A DNA stretch of 20,259 bases from a virus, in IMG/VR virus record IMGVR_UViG_3300030012_003782, positions 1 to 20,259 of that record. One strand, written 5' to 3'. Made by a program: the position numbers and the translations under genes. The notes under the pieces were generated by a model. That model saw only the letters and a program-made list of their open reading frames with translations, did not search any database and had not been told where the DNA came from. Within the stretch, counting starts at the first letter, position 1, and every line of letters starts with the position of its first letter. Below are positions 13,756 through 19,758 of the stretch, in pieces.

Positions 13756-13969
13756 ATCAATGTTAGGCGATAGCCATTATACATTCATAAAAGATATTAA
13801 GGGGGCTAATTTACTCTCATTCGCAAAGTATGAGAGCTATACATTCTCTCACTACTATATTATATCTCATGTTAGTATCAATCAGTCCAAAAAGAGAGTA
13901 GTTAGTTCCCTTAATGTATTTACAAAAAAGATAGATCATAAAGTTGAAAGTTTAGCGGATGCTATTTAA
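13742..13969 (+). CDS. Hypothetical protein (75 aa)
   Basis: The ATG at 13742 has GGTG about 9 nt upstream; an in-frame ATG at 13727 has no site. The product (MLNYKSMLGDSHYTFIKDIK...) is rich in Tyr, Ser, His and Phe, with an aromatic segment FAKYESYTFSHYYIISHVSI in the middle and a more basic second half. No membrane segment long enough is present. It is the last gene before a 134-nt structured gap, so it may end a transcript segment. Family not recognised. Confidence 0.6.
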   Translation: MLNYKSMLGDSHYTFIKDIKGANLLSFAKYESYTFSHYYIISHVSINQSKKRVVSSLNVFTKKIDHKVESLADAI

Positions 13970-13978
13970 AAAGAGATC

Positions 13979-14100
13979 AAGTAGTTGCGAGTGGGTGAAA
14001 ACCCTGGGAATAGTCGCCCACACCCCCCGCCCCTACTCATTTCTTGTAAATACAGGTTGGCTACTTAGGTGTCCGCTAATAATTATATGCCCAGGGTTTT
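13979..14100 (+). ncRNA. Structured non-coding segment, candidate leader/attenuator
   Basis: The gap 13970-14103 contains several pairings. GTGGGTGA (13991-13998) pairs with TCGCCCAC (14014-14021) with one G-U. AAGTAG (13979-13984) pairs with CTACTT (14061-14066). AAAACCCTGGG (13998-14008) is perfectly complementary over 11 bp to CCCAGGGTTTT (14090-14100), which is followed by another T. The first and last pairings cannot both form fully, because the loop of one is the arm of the other. This is the shape of an attenuator or antiterminator before the gene at 14104. A C6-G-C4 run follows at 14023-14033. No RNA family is recognised. Confidence 0.4.
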
Positions 14101-14102
14101 TA
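14076..14102 (+). repeat. Dispersed element copy immediately before the gene at 14104
   Basis: CTAATAATTA, six bases (TATGCC), CAGGGTTTTT: the ten-base left part is identical to both tandem copies at 12488 and 12515 and the spacing is the same. Its GGG lies 10 nt before the ATG at 14104, so a start at GGG would give an almost leaderless message. Confidence 0.75.
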
Positions 14103-14103
14103 T

Positions 14104-14319
14104 ATGGATAAAAAGAAATTAATTAAACAAGTTAAGTCATTAGATAAACAAATAAAAAAGATGGACTTAGAAATTTCAGATTTAAATGCAAAATATCATA
14201 GAGCATATAGTCCAAAAAGTTTAATTAAAATTCGCAAGCAAATTGATAAAAAAATATTAAAAAAAAGAGATAAGCAAAAGCTTCAAGATATTTTAAGGTT
14301 GGCATTGTCTTATGGATAA
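14104..14319 (+). CDS. Hypothetical lysine-rich coiled-coil protein (71 aa)
   Basis: The product starts MDKKKLIKQVKSLDKQIKKM and is about one third Lys plus Arg. Residues 1-30 and 42-65 have Leu/Ile at heptad spacing, predicting two helices that could form a helical hairpin. No ribosome-binding site precedes the ATG; only TTTTTATA lies between the repeat element and the start, so translation may be leaderless. The 53-aa ORF that follows begins within its last 8 nt. Function unknown; nucleic-acid binding is possible from charge. Confidence 0.6.
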   Translation: MDKKKLIKQVKSLDKQIKKMDLEISDLNAKYHRAYSPKSLIKIRKQIDKKILKKRDKQKLQDILRLALSYG

Positions 14320-14473
14320 GGCCTGGGACATTCAAAAAGAAAAACATCTTAATAAGAATAATATTATTTTTAAGGATGAAAAGTATTACATGCTTTATAA
14401 AAGTTTAAAGCAAGTAGATGATAAAATAAAACAACAAGGAAGAAAATATGGAAAAAGAAGTAAGGTTATATAA
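14312..14473 (+). CDS. Small hypothetical protein (53 aa)
   Basis: ATG 14312 overlaps the previous stop (ATGGATAA, 8 nt) and the frame runs to TAA 14471-14473, overlapping the next gene by 26 nt. The product, MDKAWDIQKEKHLNKNNIIF and onward, is Lys-rich with a YYMLYKSL segment. AAGG lies 13 nt upstream, longer than ideal. The 8-nt overlap arrangement is the same as for several neighbours, and without it there would be a gap of about 130 nt in an otherwise gapless cluster. No family recognised. Confidence 0.5.
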   Translation: MDKAWDIQKEKHLNKNNIIFKDEKYYMLYKSLKQVDDKIKQQGRKYGKRSKVI

Positions 14474-14696
14474 TGTTTACTATAACTATGACAATAGTAT
14501 GAGTTATGAAACCACAACAGATAACTTTGATAAATGGCTAGATCAACATAATCAACAAAGAGTGAGTGATGTAGCGTGTGGCAGTCAAGACGATTATGAA
14601 CACGAAAACGAAGAATGTATTTGTTATGAAAGTAAAGATATGTTTGAAGTAAAAGAAGCTAGTATAGCTTTGTTTGGTGGTAAAGATGAAGTATAA
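14448..14696 (+). CDS. Hypothetical acidic protein (82 aa)
   Basis: AAGGAAG lies 7 nt before the ATG. The product begins MEKEVRLYNVYYNYDNSMSY and is strongly acidic (many Asp/Glu), with a Cys pair in ECICYES (around residue 57-59). Highly acidic small proteins in phage early clusters are sometimes DNA mimics or enzyme inhibitors, but nothing specific is visible here. It overlaps the next gene by 11 nt. Confidence 0.65.
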   Translation: MEKEVRLYNVYYNYDNSMSYETTTDNFDKWLDQHNQQRVSDVACGSQDDYEHENEECICYESKDMFEVKEASIALFGGKDEV

Positions 14697-14865
14697 AATA
14701 ATAGTTAAAGATTATGATAATTATTATGAAAAAGACATAGATACAAATGATTATCATGAAAAAAGCGATAATGCAATTATAGACGCTGAAATTAATTACA
14801 TGCGTAAAGATTTCTATAAAGAGCATGGAAGTCAGCCAAATGATGCGGAAGTGATAAGATTATGA
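14686..14865 (+). CDS. Small hypothetical protein (59 aa)
   Basis: I choose ATG 14686, which has GGTGGT about 5 nt upstream; the frame can be extended only to a TTG at 14674. The product (MKYKIIVKDYDNYYEKDIDT...) is rich in Tyr, Asp and Lys. Its first strand-like segment KIIVKDY and the later helix DNAIIDAEINYMRKDFYKEH suggest a small alpha/beta fold. The stop overlaps the next start in an ATGA. Family not recognised. Confidence 0.6.
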   Translation: MKYKIIVKDYDNYYEKDIDTNDYHEKSDNAIIDAEINYMRKDFYKEHGSQPNDAEVIRL

Positions 14866-15215
14866 AGCATAAATTAAAACTAAGAGAAAAACAAGATCTA
14901 GCTGAATTAATGGCCAGGCATTTAGAGATGCCCGCCCAGGAAGTGTTGGAATTTATGTTTAATGATGATGATAGAATACTTGTTTGCAGAGATTATTACA
15001 GCGACTGCCCTGGATACAGGGGTACTATTGTATGGGTAATTGGTGGTGATAGCTGCTATCAGACTTGTTTTGCAACAAAAGACGAGGGCGGCTGGTATAT
15101 AAAGTATGAGATCAACGAAAATCAGTTCACCCCCTGGCTTGAAAATGGCAAGAAGTGGACAGATAAAAACATGAACGACTTAATGAGAATGTATATCATG
15201 AAAGGGGATATATAA
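14862..15215 (+). CDS. Hypothetical protein (117 aa)
   Basis: This is the largest gene of the small-gene cluster, coupled through ATGA to the previous one, with GGAAG upstream. Residues 8-33 are helical (EKQDLAELMARHLEMPAQEV) and the rest alternates short hydrophobic strands with Gly and Trp (RGTIVWVIGGDSCYQTCFAT, GGWYIKYEINENQFTPWLEN), as in a compact beta-rich domain. Four cysteines (about 42, 49, 65, 69) are spread without a clear metal motif. Its G+C content looks higher than that of neighbours. No family recognised. Confidence 0.7.
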   Translation: MKHKLKLREKQDLAELMARHLEMPAQEVLEFMFNDDDRILVCRDYYSDCPGYRGTIVWVIGGDSCYQTCFATKDEGGWYIKYEINENQFTPWLENGKKWTDKNMNDLMRMYIMKGDI

Positions 15216-15409
15216 TGCAATATTATGTAGGATGTAAAAATATAAATTGGTTTAAAGCAAAGCTAGATAAATTATATGGTAATGATAATAATGGCTTTGT
15301 ATATGGCCTGGAATTGCAAAAATATAATAGTTCTAAAAAATGTATTTGGTTTAGTTCCAGGAATCAAAGAGATCAGCACAGAAAACAAATTGAAAGGGGT
15401 TTAGCATGA
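15215..15409 (+). CDS. Small hypothetical basic protein (64 aa)
   Basis: A strong AAAGGGG site lies 6 nt before the ATG, which overlaps the previous stop by one base (TAATG). The product, MQYYVGCKNINWFKAKLDKL and onward, is basic with many aromatic residues; its end is positively charged (NQRDQHRKQIERGLA). It looks like a small folded domain but no family is recognised. It is coupled by ATGA to the next gene. Confidence 0.65.
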   Translation: MQYYVGCKNINWFKAKLDKLYGNDNNGFVYGLELQKYNSSKKCIWFSSRNQRDQHRKQIERGLA

Positions 15410-15720
15410 GCCATGCAGATAGTAGTTATTCTAAAAATAATTTAACAAATAATTATTTATTAACATTTTTAGGTAGCGTATTAGGTGAAGCCATAGACGA
15501 TAGTATTTCTGTTGCCTTTGAGGATACTGATGCGCCTGATAAATCAGGTGTTTGGCCTGTGATGGTATATAAAGAACATGTATGCATCATTGATGATGGG
15601 AATGCATTAACTTTTGAAAAAATGTATTTAATAATAGGTTATTGTACATTTCATAACATTGATTTTGTCATTAATGGTCAATTAGAAGAAAAATTTTGGC
15701 GCAAAAGTTGGCAATTATGA
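15406..15720 (+). CDS. Hypothetical protein (104 aa)
   Basis: The ATG lies in an ATGA overlap and has AAAGGGG 6 nt upstream. The product starts MSHADSSYSKNNLTNNYLLT and contains SVLGEAIDDSISVAFEDTDA, then a strand-rich part (GVWPVMVYKEHVCIIDDGNA, YLIIGYCTFHNIDFVING). The C-terminus ends RKSWQL. No domain is recognised. Acidic overall, soluble, in the early-gene cluster. Confidence 0.65.
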   Translation: MSHADSSYSKNNLTNNYLLTFLGSVLGEAIDDSISVAFEDTDAPDKSGVWPVMVYKEHVCIIDDGNALTFEKMYLIIGYCTFHNIDFVINGQLEEKFWRKSWQL

Positions 15721-15944
15721 TAGTAAAAGAAAAAATTTATCAGTTTGAAATAGAGAGAGTCGAAGTAGATGAGGATAAGATTACTGCTACTATGTTTAAA
15801 GAATTTCTAATATTACAAGAGTCAGGGGTTTATAATATGGTAAGCCCTGATGTAAGAGATCATCTTGGAATTTCTAAGAAGCAGCATCATTATATGCTTA
15901 AACATTTTGAAGATCTAAAACTTTTTTTCAATGAAAAAGACTAG
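15717..15944 (+). CDS. Hypothetical phage protein (75 aa), convergent with the primase gene
   Basis: I choose ATG 15717, in an ATGA overlap with the previous stop; a TTG at 15696 would extend the frame by seven residues. The product contains TMFKEFLILQESGVYNMVSP, then a D-x-R-x-x-L-G-I-S-K segment and a final helix with HYMLKHFEDLKLFF. The motif L-x-x-x-x-x-SG-x-x-NM-x-x-P followed by G-x-S-K is reminiscent of a small phage protein seen elsewhere and always unnamed. It ends in TAG sharing a CTAG palindrome with the stop codon of the converging primase gene. Confidence 0.65.
   Translation: MIVKEKIYQFEIERVEVDEDKITATMFKEFLILQESGVYNMVSPDVRDHLGISKKQHHYMLKHFEDLKLFFNEKD
15807..15833 (+). repeat. 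Dispersed element copy inside the last small gene
   Basis: CTAATATTAC, six bases, CAGGGGTTTAT. CTAATA and CAGGG are at the same spacing as in the tandem copies; the T-run is degenerate. Confidence 0.5.
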
Positions 15945-17854
15945 TCGTCTAAATATTTGAATGGTTTGATATTATAACTACCATGTCCTACGCGTTCAAA
16001 TAAGCCAAATTCTATTAACCTATTAACCCAGGAATATGTTGTTTTCGGGTTGCGCCCTAACTCATCTTCCACATAGGCCTTTATCTGTCTAATATCTAGT
16101 ACAGCAGGGTATTTTACAGAATTTATAGTTTTAGCTTTTGCGTAAGATTTCAAATGTTTAAAAGCTTGAAATTCAGGTTTTTTCTTAATGTCCACATAAT
16201 GTACAGCTTCATTCTCAATAGCATTTAATTTATTGAAGCACAGGGTATTTTCATCAAATTCCATACAAAATGGTACATTTAAAATGTCTGCCTGTTGTGA
16301 TCTACACTTAGTTAGTTTAAAGATTTTAAGCTCATGAGATAGGTTTGATTGAGCTACTTGTAAAGAATTAGATACAAAGTCGGTAAAAGATTTACCCCCG
16401 CGTATCATGTCTTTATTAAGTGTTTTATGATCTGCATTCATTTTTGTGTGGTGATTGATAAGCATGATGCCAATGTTGTGCTTATTTTTAATGTCAGCGA
16501 TTTTTGATAGCAGCTTAGCAAGTTCTTGGTTGTTTTGCACATCTTTTTCTGTTGATGTGTATAAATTATCAACGATGAGAATGTCATAGTCGTTTGAAGC
16601 CAATGATCCATCAATCATTGTCCAATTATCAACGAAGACTGAATTTTCGGTAACTCCTTTAATATCTAAGTACCCAGGGTTTTTTATGTCTTTTGCAAAT
16701 GAGTTATACATTGATTTTAATCTATTTCGTAATTCTTGATTTGATAACTCAAATTGTACCAATAGCACTTTGTATTGCTTTTTAATTGCAAACCCTAAAA
16801 ATTCTGTACCAGAAATACATGCTAATGCAAATTGTAATGCCAGGAATGATTTACCCACACCATCTGATCCAGCGATTGTGGTAACTCCCCCACGCGTCAT
16901 AATCTTATCAACCATAATTTCCTGTTCTTCTTCATCTCGTTCCAGGAAGCTATCTAATTGAAAGATGTCTAGCTTTTCTCTAAGGTCATATTTGGTACAA
17001 TTAGCAATGGCATCTTTAATTTCTATTTCAGTAGATGAAGACACATCCGCCCCCTCATCCATATTTTGCCATTCAGCTATATAAACATTTTGTGCTTTGT
17101 TAATACAAAGTTCATAAGCAAGTTTTTCTGCACCATCTATTCCAGCTTCATCATTATCATAGCAAATTAAAATTCTTTTATACTTTACTATCTCTCTTAC
17201 ATCTGGAAAAGACTTTGCGCCTGTGGTAGAGGTAATCGCACCCCCGCGAATAGATTGCATGCTAATATAATCTTTTTCACCCTCAACTATTACTAAGAGT
17301 TCATAATTATCATCCAGGTTTCTTTTTGGAAACCATCTTGATTTTGTATTACCATACTGTGAGCTTTTGTGCCACTTTATAAAATCTATATCACCATCTT
17401 CATTTCTATCAAAAAATACCCAGGACTTTGTATGCCAATCCCAACATGCATTCTTAATTGCTGCTTCTTTTTTCCAATGATCTGGTTTTTCTAGCTCATC
17501 CCAATGCTCATCTGTGTATTTTATGTACCCAGTAACCAAAGATAGCTGTTCATTAAATTTTTTATCTTTTTTCAAATTTTTTTCTCTCGAGGATGTGCTT
17601 TTACGCGACTTTCTTGGTGTCTTTGATGTAGTTGTATCATTATTATATGAAACGCTTGTATCGCCCATTTTAGAGCGTAATTTGTGAAAACTACCTCTTT
17701 CACCACATGAAAAGCATAAAAAGTACCCATTTTGCTGATGAATGCTCAAACTTGGTGTTTTATCATCATGAAATGGACAATTTGTTATAAAATTATCACC
17801 AGATTTTTTTACATTGCTAAAATACTGCCCAACAAAATTACTTACCTTGTTCAT
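15941..17854 (-). CDS. DNA primase-helicase (CHC2 zinc finger, Toprim, RepA-like ATPase)
   Basis: I choose ATG 17854 (AAAGGG 6 nt upstream); the ATG at 17887 has no ribosome-binding site. The 637-aa protein joins three parts. A CHC2-type zinc finger is at residues 26-50 (CPFHDDKTPS ... CFSCGERG; Cys26, His29, Cys47, Cys50). A Toprim domain has VEGEKD (190-195) and YDNDEAG (232-238). A RecA/RepA-like ATPase has Walker A GSDGVGKS (329-336), Walker B ILIVDN (425-430) and INHHTK. A C-terminal winged-helix-like segment (TTYSWVNRLIEFGLFERVGH) follows. It would make RNA primers and unwind DNA at the phage fork. The start overlaps the methyltransferase gene by 17 nt. Confidence 0.9.
   Translation of the reverse strand: MNKVSNFVGQYFSNVKKSGDNFITNCPFHDDKTPSLSIHQQNGYFLCFSCGERGSFHKLRSKMGDTSVSYNNDTTTSKTPRKSRKSTSSREKNLKKDKKFNEQLSLVTGYIKYTDEHWDELEKPDHWKKEAAIKNACWDWHTKSWVFFDRNEDGDIDFIKWHKSSQYGNTKSRWFPKRNLDDNYELLVIVEGEKDYISMQSIRGGAITSTTGAKSFPDVREIVKYKRILICYDNDEAGIDGAEKLAYELCINKAQNVYIAEWQNMDEGADVSSSTEIEIKDAIANCTKYDLREKLDIFQLDSFLERDEEEQEIMVDKIMTRGGVTTIAGSDGVGKSFLALQFALACISGTEFLGFAIKKQYKVLLVQFELSNQELRNRLKSMYNSFAKDIKNPGYLDIKGVTENSVFVDNWTMIDGSLASNDYDILIVDNLYTSTEKDVQNNQELAKLLSKIADIKNKHNIGIMLINHHTKMNADHKTLNKDMIRGGKSFTDFVSNSLQVAQSNLSHELKIFKLTKCRSQQADILNVPFCMEFDENTLCFNKLNAIENEAVHYVDIKKKPEFQAFKHLKSYAKAKTINSVKYPAVLDIRQIKAYVEDELGRNPKTTYSWVNRLIEFGLFERVGHGSYNIKPFKYLDD
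16089..16115 (+). repeat. Dispersed element copy antisense in the primase gene
   Basis: CTAATATCTA, six bases, CAGGGTATTTT. Eight of ten left-arm bases match the tandem copies and the spacing is identical. Confidence 0.5.
16225..16251 (+). repeat. Weak dispersed element copy in the primase gene
   Basis: TTAATTTATT, six bases, CAGGGTATTTT. Only five of ten left-arm bases match; listed because TAAT and CAGGG keep the spacing. Confidence 0.3.
16659..16685 (+). repeat. Dispersed element copy antisense in the primase gene
   Basis: TTAATATCTA, six bases, CAGGGTTTTTT. Seven of ten left-arm bases and the whole right arm match the tandem copies. Confidence 0.5.
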
Positions 17855-18347
17855 CTCTACCCTTTTGTACAGATTCAAATAATGCATTTAAAGAGCGATG
17901 ATCTTCTACCCCCCAAAATACAATCATACTGGGAAATGGTGCTGGGTTTGGCTGATCGTTAAATCTTAATCTGCCGCGTATAAAAAATATGTGAGCTTTA
18001 CCATAAATATAATCATGAAACCATTTAGTGTCAGTTCTGCTTGGAAGTAATGCTACTGTCATTTTATTATGATCTTTCCATTGTAAGTATGCTCTTTCAA
18101 TAAACTTATTCATACCCCTACTGTAAGGTGGATTCATATAGTTTATTTTACCCCATGGATTATCAAAGCAGCTATTTTCAGATGTATAATAATTTTCACA
18201 TAAATAGTTGCTATCATTAGCACACACATCACAGTCAAATTTAAAATATGTATTTAAAGTTTCAAACAGCCAATCTGGTGTGCGCCAATTTTGAAGTTCT
18301 GACCTAAATGCTAAATCTTTATAAAATTTAGGATCTCGCTTAGCCAT
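17838..18347 (-). CDS. Dam-like DNA N6-adenine methyltransferase
   Basis: This 169-aa protein matches the short phage Dam family (DNA N-6-adenine-methyltransferase). It opens with RTPDWLFETLNTYFKFDCDV (22-41), the conserved x-TP-x-x-x-F binding segment and FDxD. The catalytic NPPY lies at 72-75 in INYMNPPYSRGMNKF. Further segments TVALLPSRTDTKWFH and RGRLRFN are typical. It transfers a methyl group from S-adenosylmethionine to adenine, possibly to protect phage DNA from host restriction or to mark it. Target sequence is not predictable. The start codon overlaps the exonuclease stop by 8 nt (ATGGCTAA). Confidence 0.88.
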   Translation of the reverse strand: MAKRDPKFYKDLAFRSELQNWRTPDWLFETLNTYFKFDCDVCANDSNYLCENYYTSENSCFDNPWGKINYMNPPYSRGMNKFIERAYLQWKDHNKMTVALLPSRTDTKWFHDYIYGKAHIFFIRGRLRFNDQPNPAPFPSMIVFWGVEDHRSLNALFESVQKGRDEQGK

Positions 18348-18990
18348 ATTGCTTCTTTTGCAATTCAGCTAGCTCTAACAATCTTTCAAATACCTGCCAA
18401 CCCCAGTCTAATCTTTCTAAAGTAATATTGTGTTCTTCAAATCCATTACCATTTTTATCTATTCTTAGAAGCTTACCCCCCTGCAGCTTTTGTCCAGTTT
18501 GCTTTTCATACATATATCTGTATGCTGCTAGCTGTACAATAAACTCAGAATAAACCCCTTTTGAAGTTTTTAAATCACCAATATATAACTTATCATCAAC
18601 TTTTAATATTAAATCACAAGTCCCCCCAACGCATAAGTCATCATCAATTAATTTAATTTCAGACTCTACATATTCAGGTTTGACTTGTTTATCCCAATCT
18701 TTAAAAGCAATAAAAGCTAACTCAGCTGCTTTAATCTGATTTTTAGAATAATCATCTAGTTCGGTATCAAGCCCTTTAATATAATTTTCACAAAGTAAGT
18801 GAGCTAGCGTTCCAATCTCGGCTGCTTCATTCATTACCTTAGTAGCATCCTCACCTTTCATTGCCTGGCTCTTTGCCCAATTTACTAGGACATTCTTATT
18901 CCATCCTAGTTGATTACCAATAATGGTAGTAACGCTTTTTACTCTTACCCCATCTGATGTTTTATATACTGTATGTGCTTTAGTTTTCAT
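18340..18990 (-). CDS. PD-(D/E)XK exonuclease (RecB/Cas4-like)
   Basis: This 216-aa protein has the full RecB-type nuclease set: GTLAHLLCE with His64, E-x-Y-V-E-S-E (Glu109/Glu111), GGTCDLIL with Asp126, IGDLKTSK with Asp139 and Lys141, and QLAAYRY with Gln153-x3-Tyr157. The GAGGAG ribosome-binding site is strong and the start overlaps the GIY-YIG gene by 11 nt. It resembles phage nucleases used in recombination or host DNA degradation. No cysteine cluster for a Cas4 iron-sulphur centre is seen. Partner recombinase is not in this window. Confidence 0.85.
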   Translation of the reverse strand: MKTKAHTVYKTSDGVRVKSVTTIIGNQLGWNKNVLVNWAKSQAMKGEDATKVMNEAAEIGTLAHLLCENYIKGLDTELDDYSKNQIKAAELAFIAFKDWDKQVKPEYVESEIKLIDDDLCVGGTCDLILKVDDKLYIGDLKTSKGVYSEFIVQLAAYRYMYEKQTGQKLQGGKLLRIDKNGNGFEEHNITLERLDWGWQVFERLLELAELQKKQYG

Positions 18991-19417
18991 ATAACTCCTC
19001 TATCATTAACTTTGAAATTTTCCTGGACTTAACAATCAATGGCTCTTTACTTGAACTAACAAGAGCTTCAATTAGATCAGCTACTCTTACTTTGCTGTAT
19101 TGACTTGCACAGGTTAATGTGTGATAAGTTTCAGGCCTTAATCTAATTCTGTGTTTAGCTGATAAAGCTTTTGATTTGTGTCTTACATTAGCTTCAGGTT
19201 TTAGTTTCTTTATCAGCTTATATTCTAAATCTTTTGCTTTACCTACTGGTAAATATTTTACTTTGACATATCGCCAGGACTGCTCGTGCTTTAATAATCT
19301 ATCAAATATATCTTTAGAATATCCAATATATTTTAAATCTTTTTTACCTGTGTACATTACATAAACGCCAGATGCTCTTTTTACTCTATCTATCTCGCGT
19401 TCAGTAGTCCAGCTCAT
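18980..19417 (-). CDS. GIY-YIG nuclease-like protein with possible ribbon-helix-helix tail
   Basis: Residues about 16-78 of this 145-aa protein show the GIY-YIG core: GVYVMYTG (17-24), KYIGYSKDIFDRLLKHEQ and a distal Glu in DLEYKLIKKLKPEAN. Residues about 88-123, with HRIRLRPETYHTLTCASQYS then KVRVADLIEALV, look like a ribbon-helix-helix DNA-binding unit (strand, helix, helix). The combination suggests a sequence-specific nuclease or a nuclease-derived DNA-binding protein, such as a homing-type endonuclease without an intron. No intron or interrupted gene is seen beside it. Start overlaps the upstream gene by ATGA. Confidence 0.75.
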   Translation of the reverse strand: MSWTTEREIDRVKRASGVYVMYTGKKDLKYIGYSKDIFDRLLKHEQSWRYVKVKYLPVGKAKDLEYKLIKKLKPEANVRHKSKALSAKHRIRLRPETYHTLTCASQYSKVRVADLIEALVSSSKEPLIVKSRKISKLMIEELYEN

Positions 19418-19758
19418 TTACCCCATACTTCCTTTTTTACTAATAGAGATATAATAGCGTAGTTTGCTAGATCCATATATGAATCCTCTAATGATTCAAA
19501 TTTAATATCATCATCTTGAAAATCTTTTTTAAGAATGTTTTGAATGCGTTGTATTTTGTCATTCATTCTAAACCATAAGCCAAGTAAAGCCATTTTTCTG
19601 TCTTCATATTTTTCCATGTCCCCACTTAAAGAAACATTAGTAAGCCCATACATTGACTGCTTTTTAATAAAAATAGTGTACATCTCATCTGTTATAGATT
19701 TAAATGTATCACATGTTTTTTGTATTTCTAATTGTAATTGTTCTAAGTCGTTTGCCAT
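19414..19758 (-). CDS. DUF1599 / MazG-like protein
   Basis: This 114-aa helical protein shows the pattern of the DUF1599 family (related to nucleotide-modification-associated domain proteins): KKQSMYG (32-38), GD-x-x-x-YEDRK (46-55), the helix LLGLWFRMNDKIQR (58-71), and ESLEDSYMDLANYAIISLL (88-106). The acidic residues in EDR and in E-x-x-x-DSY-x-DLANYA are those expected to bind metal in the all-alpha NTP pyrophosphatase fold. It may hydrolyse or handle nucleotides to shape the precursor pool. It shares a TAATG overlap with the upstream gene and lies in a replication operon. The substrate is unknown. Confidence 0.75.
   Translation of the reverse strand: MANDLEQLQLEIQKTCDTFKSITDEMYTIFIKKQSMYGLTNVSLSGDMEKYEDRKMALLGLWFRMNDKIQRIQNILKKDFQDDDIKFESLEDSYMDLANYAIISLLVKKEVWGK

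Noticed and set aside
10316-14050. TTGTAAAT at 10316, 12708 and 14045, each after a G/C-rich tract, as a shared promoter motif
   Set aside because: The same octamer occurs inside genes (for example near 1680, 12027 and 13492), so it is explained by AT-rich composition.
15696-15716. TTG start extending the last small gene by seven residues
   Set aside because: The ATG at 15717 gives an ATGA overlap like its neighbours and needs no rare start codon.
12251-16685. Element copies inside minus-strand genes explained by a shared peptide motif (KNPG...I-R/K)
   Set aside because: Three copies do fall in the same reading frame (KNPGNNNIRK, KNPGYLDIKG, KYPAVLDIRQ), but the best copies are non-coding and another genic copy lies in the plus-strand sense, so a protein motif does not account for the set.
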